Origin: Microascus cirrosus
Taxonomy: Eukaryota > Ascomycota > Sordariomycetes > Microascales > Microascaceae
Assembly (NCBI GenBank): GCA_030271035.1
Contig: JAMBUN010000300.1
Coordinates: 119,211 to 183,210 of the forward strand
DNA: 64,000 nt
Direction of reading: 5' to 3'
The notes beneath the pieces are model-generated. The model saw nothing but the letters and a program-made list of their open reading frames with translations. It had not been told where the DNA came from and searched no databases. Of this stretch, positions 22,229 to 32,720 are shown piece after piece. Made by a program: the position numbers and the translations under genes. How positions within the stretch are numbered: position 1 is the stretch's first letter; the number at the start of each line of letters is the position of its first letter.

Positions 22229-23808
22229 CTAACCCCTCTGCACCATCCACGTCAGCAGGTCGACTTTGGTCACCACCGCCACCGGCTTCCTCACGCCCCC
22301 CTCCCTCTCCGTAATCACCGCCGCGCTATTCCACTCAAAGAACTTGCTCAGCGTAACGAGGCTCGTGTCTCTCGTCAGCTCAACGAACCTCTTCCTCCCC
22401 TTCTTCCCCTTCTCGATTTCCCTTGGGTCGGTGACCACCTCGTCCAGCCTCCTGAAGTCGAACATCGCCTCCTTCACAGGACTTTGTGGCGTCGCCCTCC
22501 CGCGCGACATGTAGCTGAGCAAGTTCCCCAGCGTCACCAGGCCGACAAGCTTGCCCTCATCCAGTACGGGCAGCTGGTCGAATCCGCGGTCGCGCATCGT
22601 CTCGGCCGCCTCGGCGCAGGAGCTCGAGGCCGACACGGAGGACACGGGCTTGAGGCGGAGGTCTCGCACCGTGGCCCCACCGTAGGGGTCGTCGCCCTTG
22701 CTCACCTCGCGGCCGAGGTCATTCTCGGCCTTGGAGTCGAGAAGGTTGTTCGCAGCCAGCCAGTCGTCGTCCGCGAACTTGGAGAGGTAGTTCCGGATGC
22801 TGTCGGGGAGGATGACCACCACCGCGTCGCCCTTCTTGAAGGCGAAGTCCTTAGAGGCTTGCACTAGCGCCGCGAGGGCGGAGCCGGAGGAACCGCCGAC
22901 GAGGAGACCCTCCTCGGCGATGAGGCGCCGCGCGAGCTGGAAGGAGGTGCGGTCGTCCGTCTTGTACCACTTATCCACAATCTGCTGGTCCAGCACCTCG
23001 GGGATAAAGTCGTATCCAATGCCCTCCACCTTGTAGCTCTCATTCGCGTGCGCGACGTTAAGGCTCTCGGGGACAGCGAGAATACTCCCCTGCGGGTCCG
23101 CGGCAATGATCTTAACCTCCTTGCTATGCTTCTTCAACCCGCGCGCCAGGCCCGTGATGGTGCCTCCCGTGCCCGCGCCCGCCACCACGGCGGACAGCTT
23201 GCCGCCCGTCTGGCTCCAGATCTCCTCGGCGGTGCCGTGCTCATGCGCGAGAGGGTTCGCCTCGTTTGTGTACTGATCCAGGATGTGTGCATTAGGGATC
23301 TCCTTCTGGAGGCGACGCGCGACGCCGATGTGTGACTCGGGAGAGTCCCAGGCGGCTTGGGTCGGGGTGCGGATGATGGTCGCGCCGAGGGCACGGAGGA
23401 CGGAGACCTTCTCGGCGGACATCTTCTCGGGGAGGGTGATAATCGTTTTGTAGCCCTTGATGGCACCGACGAGAGCGAGGCCGATGCCGCTGGATATGTT
23501 AGCTTGGGGGTTATGAACAGGAACAATGACTGCGGGAAGAGGGAAGGGCCAACGCACGTATTACCGCTCGTGGGCTCGATCAGGGTGTCGCCCGGCTTGA
23601 TGCGGCCACTCTTCTCGGCCTCCTCGACCATGCGCAGAGCTATCCGGTCCTTGACGCTTCCGCCGGCGTTGAAGAGCTCGACCTTGGCGTACACGTCGCA
23701 TTCGAGGCCGAGGGACTGTGGGATGCGGTTGAGCTTGACGAGCGGCGTGTTGCCGATGAGCTCCGAGACGGAGCCCACGGCGGCGTGGAAGCGCGGCGTC
23801 TCGCCCAT
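22229..23808 (-). CDS. CYS4: Cystathionine beta-synthase
   Basis: Two exons, 23808-23558 and 23489-22229 (68-nt intron, branch GCTAACA), give 503 aa. This PLP enzyme condenses serine and homocysteine to cystathionine, the first step of reverse transsulfuration, in the cytosol. ELIGNTPLVKLNRI opens the fold II core. Lys53 in AGGSVKDR is the PLP Schiff-base lysine, PTSGNTGIG binds substrate, and GAGTGGTITG is the phosphate loop. The C-terminus carries a pair of CBS domains (e.g. DRGFDQLPVLDEGKLVGLVT and KPVAVVTKVDLLTW). As in other fungi there is no N-terminal heme domain. The length matches yeast Cys4 (507 aa). Confidence 0.96.
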
Positions 23809-25565
23809 GGTTGCCTGTGCTGGTGATGCTGTCGTGGGAAAGCGGGATCTCGCAATGCTGAAGTGGGATGGTGGGTGGTGGGGCAGATGGAGGGGCAGCT
23901 GGATTGAAACTGTATACGAGGTTATGGCAGTGTATTAGCAGTGTTAGGACGAGTTTCCTCGGTAAAATAAGGTGAGACCAAGTGACGAAAGGGAACGAAA
24001 ACACGGCGGCGTCCTCGTAATTTATGTTTCGTCCCGTGAGGGTCCGGAATTTTTGAACCTTCCCACTTTAGCGAAGGGGGCGGCGGTAATCAGTCGACGA
24101 CAATTTTCCCCCCATCATCGCACCTCGAACGGTTACTGTCGGCCCGTCCGATTGGGTGGACCTGCAGCTTGGCGGGGTCAGCTGGTGGCGGCTGGGGCTT
24201 TGCCGGCTCGACTTACACAGCAGGCCATGGTCTGTGTCGAGCACGCCATCGTGCTTTTTTTTTCTTTTTGTGTTTAGTGATCAAATGTCAAAGATTTCAT
24301 GGATTTCGAACCCTTAAGACGATTTATTCTCCTTTGTGCCAGGGGCCCCCCATGCGTTGAGGAAACTGGCGATCTAGAAACGAAATCGATGTCGAGTCCC
24401 CGTGGCTCTGCTAAGATATGTCCCCCACGTCGGGGCTACTTCAAGGAACTATGTGTTGCATATAGACTGTGGGCCCTTTGACGGTGAATAGGAGATGGAT
24501 GCGCTTTTCTGAACGAGCCTTTGGGACTTGGTGCGAGTTAGGTGTCTTGCTTCCGCTGAAAGGGCAGGCTCGTCAGGTCGCCCGCCGCTCCGCCGACGCC
24601 CACGTCGAAACACGACTACCCTCGCTGCACCTCTGGAGGTCGTGCAAAAGTAAGCCTATGAGATAGGTGATCTTATGATGTCTGTGCTGAGGGCTTCTTA
24701 CTGGCGCGTAATGGTTGTGTAATGAAATCCGCCCTAGTGTGCCCCAGCCCCAGGTGGCCCCTGTTTCCTTCCCGCGGCGGCTCCCCCCTGGCTTCTCATA
24801 TTCATCCTCGCTCCCACGATAAAAGCCCTTCCCATAACCATAACTGGCCGCGTCTCCGTGGGATGCGTCTCTTGTTGGGTAAGGAAGTCTGCCATCCGGG
24901 TCCCACGTCAGTCCTTCCTGCGTCAGCTCCCGCGCCGGATGCACACCCGACGGCCCCGATGAGCTCTGCCCCGTGGGTCGAACGCAGCTTTGCAGCGTCG
25001 TGTATGACTACCCAAAGAGATCACGGCCTTCCGAGCCTTCCAAATCGGGAACCTTGCCGCTGGCTCCCCACGCTCCAGTTCCTTATCTCCCGCCCGCAGC
25101 CACTACCGCCGAGGAGCTACATGAACCGCGAGTCATGAGACTTCAAGATAGAAACGAAGAGTCCCAGTGGGAAGGCTCGCCCTGAGGACACCCCGTGCGT
25201 CTCGATGCGGACCCCCAACGAAGGGGTCGCGGCAGGCAAGCGGGGAGTTGACCTGGACGCTTCTCGCTTGATCAGCGCGTGACCCCTGACGCCTGGACCC
25301 GCCACCGTCAACCATTCGCCCACGCTTTACGTACGTCGCCGGGGCATTCCGGAAGCCAATTATCCAGTCGATGAATGCGCGATGAGAAGGTGCCACGACA
25401 GGATGTTAAGCCTGATGAGCCAGACCGACCCGGCGAAGCGCACTCATCCCGCACATTTCTTCTCTGACTGCGTACACATAACACCAATTGTTCGTATTAA
25501 CCGCAGCAGGATCGCGCCGTTATCGCTCGCTATGCACATTACCGCCCCAGCTGAGACCCGGTATA
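23809..25565. other. Gene-free region upstream of CYS4
   Basis: About 1.76 kb holding the CYS4 promoter and the 3' flank of RCM1. A 138-codon plus-strand frame (24722-25138) and a minus-strand frame (24573-24944, opening with GTG) have no recognisable motif or supporting intron structure and are not called. Confidence 0.4.
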
Positions 25566-27539
25566 CTAATCATCAAATCCACCCCACTCCGCGTCGTCGT
25601 CTTCGCTTCCGCTCTCGTCCGACCCGGAGCCGCTCGTCCCCGCGCTGTCACTCCCATCACTCCCACTCTCATCTTCCCTGCTTCCGTGTACCTCACCCTC
25701 ACCCTCTTCGGGAAATGCGGCAAACTCTCCCGTAGCCCTCAACATCGGCATCCCCATCTGATCCCTCACGATCATGCCCTCCTCATCCCTAACATAAGGC
25801 TCCTCTCCCGCCTCCTTCCCCCCTTCCCTAACGAATACCACCACAAAAAAACCCATAACACCCCTGCCATCTCCCTTATAACTCCTCACGCAACCCCCCG
25901 CAATCCCCTCATCGCCCCCACACCCCTCCACCTCCCCCCTTACGGGCCACTCCCTCATGCCTCCAACCTGTTCCTCCCTCCTTAGCACCCTCCACCCCCT
26001 CTTCTTCGCCACGTCAGACGCCAGCGCCTTCATCACTACGCCTTCGTTCTCCTCCACGTGTACGGAGCACGTGGAGTAGGATACTCTCCGCGAGGCGGGA
26101 AACTCAAAGGCGTGGAGGAGGAGGGTCAGCTGGAAGGCAGAGAGGGCGCGGAGGCGCAGCGCGAGCTCCTGCTCGCTCTTTAGAGTCTGCACATTCCCCT
26201 CGTCGTCTATGACCATAGGCTTTTCTTCTTCCTCGCGCTTCCGCTTCTTCTCTTTGTTCTTATCCTTCTCGTCCCCTTTCCCGGATTTCTTATTCCCTTT
26301 TTGTCCAGGCGGAGGCGGTGCCTCAGGAAGATGCAGCTCCGGCGTCGAATCCCTCCCCACAATCCCACTCCCAGAGCAGCTCGGATCCAACAACAACGCC
26401 TTGACCTTCGCATACCGCCCATCCCGCGGATCGACCTTCAAAAAGTCCTGCCCGAATCCCACGCGGACGATCTCCTTTGCACCCGCCTTCTCCACCATTT
26501 TTGAGAGAGTCTTTGCCCGCCCGGCGTCCTTCTCGAACGCCAGTACCTTCGATACAAGCTTCTCGCCTTCCGCGATACGGGACTGCAGTATAGTAGCCAA
26601 GTGCGTCGTCTTATTCCCCGGCGCTGCGCACGCGTCGATCACGTCTCCGTCTGTCGACGGATCGAGAATGTAGGCGGGGAAGCAACTCGCCTTGTCCTGT
26701 AAAATCAGGCCCCCAGACTTGTAGGCATCTGTCTTGGTGAGATCCACCCTCGGCGAGACGGCCAGGAGGCCCGGGACGTGCTCATCGATGTAGAGCTTCC
26801 TCTCACCACTCACTACTTCTTCCACCGAATACACGCGCTCGTATGACCGGAAGGTAGACTCCAGCTGCGTGTCAACATCAGTCTTTAAGGCGTTGATTCG
26901 TACCCAGCGCGGGTAGGCCTCCTCTTCGGAGCGCGCCTCGACGAGAACGGCCTGCCGGAGGGCGTCGAGGGTGGAGTGGCCCCGGCGGAGGCGCGCGCGG
27001 GTGAGCTCGGAGGTGAGGCGGGCCTTGTGGCGTTCGATGGTTTGGCGGAGACCGTGGGATTTAGGGAGGGCGATGCCTGATTTAGAGAGCAGGTAGTCGT
27101 GGACGAGGAGGAGGGCGAGGAGGGGTGTGAGCTTGGTTTGTTAGAATCTCCTCATTGCTAAACGACTCATCCAGCCTCTCATGTTGCATGCTTCATTCTG
27201 CTGTTCTCATTGTAATTGCGGGAAACAGCCCGTAAGCCAGAAACTTCTCAAGGCCATAGAATTATAGGGAGAAAATAGGTGTAATAAAAGGAATATATCG
27301 AGAAAACGTGCAAATGTGACGAACGAAGAAGGAAGAGTGCTCACCTTTTTCTCACCCAAAATCCCACTGCTCTCAATAACCTCCTTCAAAACACCACTCC
27401 ACCGACAACTTTCCACCGCAAGCGCATACACCTGTCCCGGCGGACTCTTCAGCCCCTTCTTCCCGAAGATCCTGTTCTTCAGGCTCCCGCCCCGGGAGGT
27501 GTCCAATAGGATCTGCGCCGTCTCGTGGTAGAGGGACAT
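25566..27539 (-). CDS. RCM1: 25S rRNA cytosine-C5 methyltransferase (NSUN5/RCM1)
   Basis: Two exons, 27539-27345 and 27131-25566, separated by a 213-nt intron (branch CTAAC), give 586 aa. This nucleolar NOL1/NOP2/Sun-family enzyme makes m5C in large-subunit rRNA. SYERVYSVEEVV leads into the methyltransferase core: SAM-binding DACAAPGNKTTHLA near 231, motif IV LLLDPSCSGSG with Cys near 317, and motif VI SYSTCSVHVEENEG with Cys near 420; the two cysteines act in catalysis and product release. Between motifs IV and VI lies a Lys/Glu-rich insertion (about 340-372), and the C-terminus is an acidic Ser/Gly/Asp tail. The upstream GTG frame at 27548 was rejected for the ATG at 27539. Confidence 0.93.
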
Positions 27540-28364
27540 GCTTTCCACTGCCCTCTCTTCTGCCCCCTTTTTTACTCAGGTGGTATATGTTAGGTTATGG
27601 AGGACCGAGTATGTGTTATAAGGTAGGGGATATAGAATTTGAAATGAAGAAGGGATCGGGAGAGGGGAGTTGGAGAGGATGTTGCGATGTTGGTGAAAGG
27701 CGGGTGAAGTTGGTGTTGGTGCAAGAAAAATCGCCAGCTATTGTCTGGAGGCAAGCCAGCTGTTGACACCTGCCACTACGACGAGGACGACCTTGGAGTA
27801 GACGCTGTTTGACAGTCTCCTCAGCAAGCTCTTCCTTTGTACATTCGCAATGACATAAACTACTATGGTATGTAAGGTGCTACTCCTACTCCAAGATATC
27901 TACGAACCCAAATGGATATGGCAATTCCCGAGTCCACCAGGGCCCCCGGATATCCCAAACCCCTGGCCCGTCTTCATGCCTCCGCCAAACTCTTCCAGAG
28001 CCTGCCAGTCATCGATTGATACCAACCGGAGGGCGTATCCATACCACCAAGTGTACAAACGTCAGTTCGAATTAGACTAATACCATCCCTTTTAATACCA
28101 ACCCTCCTCCTAACCTCCACCCCTCCACCAAACCACTGCTCCTTCTGCCCATACACCAAACCAGGGTGTCCCTGCCTCCACTATTCGTGTCAAATAAAGA
28201 ACTCCCGCGCCAAACAAAGTCCATAGAAGTCCGCTATCCCCTCACCCTTGATATCCATGAGCGAACCCCTCATTCGCAAAACCCAAACGGCACGTGGTGC
28301 GAAAAGCCAACTCGGTATTCCTATCGATTACCGTGGAACCACATCTGACGTAGGTGCTTAGCAC
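27540..28364. other. Intergenic
   Basis: About 0.8 kb between the RCM1 start and the RAD23 stop, both on the minus strand. It is pyrimidine-rich around 28080-28150; no gene is recognised. Confidence 0.4.
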
Positions 28365-29994
28365 TTATTGGAAGCGCGCGTCGTCCTCGTCGTCGTCGGG
28401 CTGGTCGAAAAGGAAGTTGGCCGCCAGCTCCTCGTTCTTGTCGCACGCAAAGTACGCCTGGACCGCCGCCTCGCGGCTGAAGCCGAGTCGGCAGAGCTGT
28501 TAATCATCAGTTAGCATCACTGTCACACAGCCACGCTTGTAAGAGACAAAAACGTACACGCTCAATAGCATCTCGCTCCTCCTCCGTTACCGCAATGGCT
28601 TGCGCACCAGGGGGCAGCGGAGCATCGTCGTCGCCCTCCTCGCCAAGAAGCGCGAGGAACTGCTGCGGGTTCTGCGAGATGAGCTGCGCGAGCTGCGGGT
28701 TCCCCGCGCCGAGTTGCTGCAGGATGGGCTCGAGCATCTGTGGTTGCTGCTGCACGACCTGGCGGAGCTGCTGGAACTGAGGGTTATTCCGGAGGAAGTC
28801 GAGGTTACCGAGGCCCGCGCCCCCGGCGGCGGCACCGGCAGCGGCGGCAGCGGCGGCAGTGCCGGACTCACCACCGCGCGCACCGCCGCCGCCCTGCTGA
28901 GCCGCGAGGTCGAAGAGGTTGACGTTGCCTTCCTCACCGCCTCCGCTGGCGGGCTGGGCCGCGCCGCCGGTTGGTGCCGCGGGTGCGGCGGCAGGAGCGC
29001 TCCGCTCCTCTTGGACGTTTTCAGGGATGCCCTCCATGAAATTAGTATAGTTGGCACAAGGCCGGTCAATGCTGGAGACTCACGGTGAGCAGGTACTCTA
29101 CGGCCCGGTCGGGGTTATAGAAGGCCGCGCGCATCGCAGCGTCGATCTGCGACCTCTCGAATCCCATGGCCTCCATGTTGGCGACGGCCTCGGCGCGCTG
29201 CTCACCGAGCATCAAAGATGACGGGTCGTTCAGGGCGCCGGCCTCGGTCGCGCCACCCGTGCGGGCTGGGGTGGGAGTGGCGGGGGCGGCGGCCTGGGAC
29301 GTGGGCTGCGCGGTGGGGGCTGGGGGCGCCGCGGGGGTCGAAGCGGCGGGCGGCTGGGCGGGGGTCGCGGGCACATTCGAGGTCGAGGGGGTGGGCTTGG
29401 GCTCTTTGGGCTGTGACTTGGTTAGCTTTCCGGGTGCAGTAAGCGTATGGGAGACGTGGCATGATCGTACCTTGTTCACCATGCACACAACAAAGCCCTT
29501 CTCCTCGATCTTGTAGGATTCGACGGTCTCCTCATCCTTCAGGATCTTGCCTATAGTTCGTTAGGGAGGGAACAAGTCACAGACACAGTAGGAAATACAC
29601 TAACCCGAGTAGATGAGCTTCTGCTGCTTTGGGTCCCATCCCTTCTCGTCGCTAATCTTCTGCTTCACTGCAGAGATCTATAGGCAGTCGAGTTAGCCAG
29701 TGTCCATCGTACGAACTAAAAGGGTTGTAGCTTCGGTTCCTTCAGCCCATAGAACCCTTCCCGTCGATGTCGCTTTCGCTCTCGGGTGGGAAGAGTGGCA
29801 TCGGAGCGGAGGATGCGAAGGTGGCAGAATCTCTGAGGCGTACCAGCTCGGAGGGCTCGACATCGAGCGTAAACTTGTTTTGCTTAAGATCCTAGTCGCG
29901 AAAACAAGCCATGGTCAGCGAACGCTCCAATGAAGCTCTGCAACCAGCTGGGCGGCCATCCGGAGTCGCGACGCACCTTGAATGTGACCTTCAT
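28365..29994 (-). CDS. RAD23: UV excision repair / proteasome shuttle protein RAD23
   Basis: Seven exons, 29994-29977, 29891-29844, 29677-29605, 29550-29471, 29416-29084, 29031-28558 and 28496-28365, give 385 aa. It links ubiquitylated cargo to the proteasome and stabilises XPC/Rad4 in nucleotide excision repair. Residues 1-73 are the ubiquitin-like domain (MKVTFKDLKQNKFTLDV ... KLIYSGKILKDEETV). After a Pro/Ala/Thr linker, UBA1 lies near 143-184 (MEAMGFERSQIDAAMRAAF); an Ala/Gly-rich linker, the XPC-binding domain at about 257-313 (FLRNNPQFQQLRQVVQQQP) and UBA2 near 335-380 (LCRLGFSREAAVQAYFAC) follow. Domain order is canonical. The first exon codes six residues. Introns are mostly 52-85 nt; intron 2 is 166 nt. 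Confidence 0.95.
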
Positions 29995-31266
29995 CTTGGG
30001 AGCCGCTGCGGGGTGAGGCTGTGACTGAGGGGCAATTTCGGCGGCGGATCTGCGTGTGGGGAAGCTGCTCGGGAGAGTCGGTGGTGAAGACGGGACGCGA
30101 AAAAAGACGACGGAAATAGAGAAACGCGAAGTCGATGGCCCAGTCCAAGAGTTTACAGGTTCGGAAGCGCTTGGGGAAGGAAGATTTTGGAGTGGGAGGC
30201 GGTATGGGTATTGGGGCGTGGGGAAAAAAAGGCAGGAAGCGGATGATGTGTTTGGGTCTGGCCTCTCTGCCTAGAAGCTTTGTGCAGGGTCAATGGCAGT
30301 AGCTTAGCAGGTGGGGCGGGGTGGCGGTTTTTCGTCGGCTGTTAATGGCTGGTTGCTGCCCACTGTGATGTCAACACGGAAAGGAAGGAGCTGTCTGTGC
30401 TTGCATAGCTTATTTTCTGGAAGGTGCACAGGTAGGACCTATTCGTAGGTTATTACACATGCTTTCACAAACCTGGATTGTGATGTCTTGGATCTTGGTG
30501 CGTAGATCCTAGTTGTTGGACGAAGGTGAGCTGTTTCTGTTGGCTCTGATGTAGTAAGAGCACAAAGTCGAGGGTCTTTGCAAACGTTATCCATTTGATG
30601 CTACTTTTAGCATGGTTTGATCTGTCAAACGTCCCTAGTCTACACCAATTGGCGAAAGATTGCCATGGAAAGAACCAGGCGTTCTTCTGTAGGCCAAGGG
30701 TTGTTGCCTCTCCTTAAACCCCCGGCGAATTCAACGCCAAGAGGAAACGATGAGACAAGAAACATTCCGGTTCTGCCGAGTAACTTGGCTCCCTCACCCA
30801 GTGTCCAAGGTCCAAGGGCCAAGCCAGAATATGATGGGCGTAGACATAATATCCTCTCCAGCTCCACTCTTCCTTGTAGATATCTGAAAGGGTGGACTCC
30901 TCCATCGGTAACACATTATTCCAGAAAGCCTCGACGGCAACCGACAGGAAAATGCGCACGCATTATCTCAGCCCGCAGCCAATCAGGCGGCGGGCGGCGT
31001 GCATGCTGAGGCGATGAGCCGCGACCGCGAATCCCGCGAATCCCTAGCTCGTATCGGCAGTAAATATATCCAGCCTCAAGATTCAATCCTGCCATCCCAG
31101 TCCACAAAGCACCTGAAGCAGCCGCTGCCACGACTCATCGCCATCCGCTCGATTTCCACAATCGATACCCCCTGCCGCACATTAATGCGTTTCCGCAGCC
31201 GGCCGTGAACACGAGAATGCGCCTTAACCGTCGAACTGAATACCCGGCCTGAAGCGCCCCGACAAC
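29995..31266. other. Intergenic, divergent promoters
   Basis: About 1.27 kb between RAD23 (minus) and the phosphatase gene (plus). No coding or RNA gene is recognised; small frames near 30617-31009 lack motifs. Confidence 0.4.
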
Positions 31267-32502
31267 ATGGACAACCCCAGCGTCGCGCCCTCGCCCACCA
31301 TGCTCCGCTCTCTCACCACTACCTCTATCCTCTGGAAGCTCCTCCTCGCCCTCCTCCTAACGGCCACCCTCCTCTCCCTAACCCGCGACCTCCTCTCCGT
31401 CACCCAAACTCACGACCCCCGCAGCGCCTCCCTCCCCCTCATCCTCCACGATGCGCCCACCTTTAAGATTGCCGTGTTCTCGGACCTGCATTTTGGCGAG
31501 GAGGAGCATAGCTGGGGTCCCGAGCAGGACGCCAAGTCGCTGAAGCTCATGCGCGAGGTGCTGGCGGCCGAGGAACCGGATTTGGTGGTGCTGAATGGGG
31601 ATCTTATTACAGGAGAGAACACGTTTAGGGAAAATGCGACGGCGTATGTGGATATTTTGGTGCAGCCAATGGTGGAGGCGGGTATACCATGGGCGAGCAC
31701 GTATGGGAATCACGACTCTCAATTTAATCTCTCGAGGGAGGGGATCTTCGAGGCGGAGTCGAGGTATGAGCTCTCGCAGACGTGGCTTGCGGACGGGGAT
31801 CTCCCGGGATTGACGAACTACTACCTCCCAATTGCGCACTCCAGCGTGTCTGACAAGCCGTCCGCCATCCTATGGTTTTTCGACAGCCGGGGCGGTAGTC
31901 CCTATCAGGGCGGAGATGCAGCTGGAGGAGGGGAGGACATACCCGGCTGGGTACCTCCACAGACGGCATCCTGGTTCCTACACACCCACGGGATGCTAAC
32001 GAGGAAGCACTCCCGCGTCCTCCCTTCCGTCGCTTTTGTGCACATACCCACATCTGACTACCTCTCCATGCAACCTTTCATTGCACCTCCCCTCTTCCCA
32101 GGCCAAAACAACGACGACCCCGCGCAGACCCAATCCAACGACCCTTACCCAGGCCACCCAGCAACTTCCTTCGCGGACGCACTCCTCACAGCAGAGGGTC
32201 TACACTCTGTACATGCGGGGCATGACCACGGGAATGATTGGTGCGCACCGGCGAGGGAGAAGATGGGTGCGAAGCCATTTTTGTGCTTTGGGAGGCATAC
32301 GGGGTATGGCGGGTACGGGACGTGGGTGAGGGGAGCGAGGATATTGGAGTTGGCGTTCTATGAGTCTGGGGAGGCTGGAGAGGATAGTTGGGGAAGGGGG
32401 ATGGAGGTTGAGACTTGGGTGAGGCTGGAGGGGGGGGATGTCGTGGGCAGGGTGGGGCTTAATCAGACATACGGTCGAGATGAGTACCCTGCTGACGAGT
32501 GA
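31267..32502 (+). CDS. DCR2: Calcineurin-like metallophosphoesterase (DCR2/SIA1 type)
   Basis: Intronless, 411 aa. A signal anchor near residues 20-40 (ILWKLLLALLLTATLLSL) precedes the phosphoesterase fold with all metal-binding blocks: FSDLHFGE (D-x-H), VVLNGDLITGEN (GD), YGNHDS (GNHD) and AGHDHGND (GHxH-like, near 318). DCR2-type fungal phosphatases act on the secretory or ER side; in yeast Dcr2 affects the unfolded protein response and cell-cycle progression. Whether this one does is inference. An Asn/Asp/Gln-rich stretch around 285-305 probably forms a surface loop. Convergent with BDP1, 218 bp between stops. Confidence 0.88.
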   Translation: MDNPSVAPSPTMLRSLTTTSILWKLLLALLLTATLLSLTRDLLSVTQTHDPRSASLPLILHDAPTFKIAVFSDLHFGEEEHSWGPEQDAKSLKLMREVLAAEEPDLVVLNGDLITGENTFRENATAYVDILVQPMVEAGIPWASTYGNHDSQFNLSREGIFEAESRYELSQTWLADGDLPGLTNYYLPIAHSSVSDKPSAILWFFDSRGGSPYQGGDAAGGGEDIPGWVPPQTASWFLHTHGMLTRKHSRVLPSVAFVHIPTSDYLSMQPFIAPPLFPGQNNDDPAQTQSNDPYPGHPATSFADALLTAEGLHSVHAGHDHGNDWCAPAREKMGAKPFLCFGRHTGYGGYGTWVRGARILELAFYESGEAGEDSWGRGMEVETWVRLEGGDVVGRVGLNQTYGRDEYPADE

Positions 32503-32720
32503 GGAGGTTAATTGGGCTTTCAATGTCTTGTAATATGCTTCTTGGGCAAGGTCTAACAGTCACGCAAGCCCGTAATCATAATTTATTTCTAATACAACGG
32601 GAACAAGCCTCGAGTACTCGGAAAAAAATAACCTCCCTAGCAAAGATGGGGTATAACACGTATTCCCTACTCCGGCAGACCCGTAAACGCAAAACGCCAT
32701 CAATCCGAATGCTGACACCT

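Noticed and set aside
24573..25138. Frames of 123 (minus) and 138 (plus) codons upstream of CYS4
   Set aside because: The minus frame opens with GTG and neither shows a domain or plausible additional exons.
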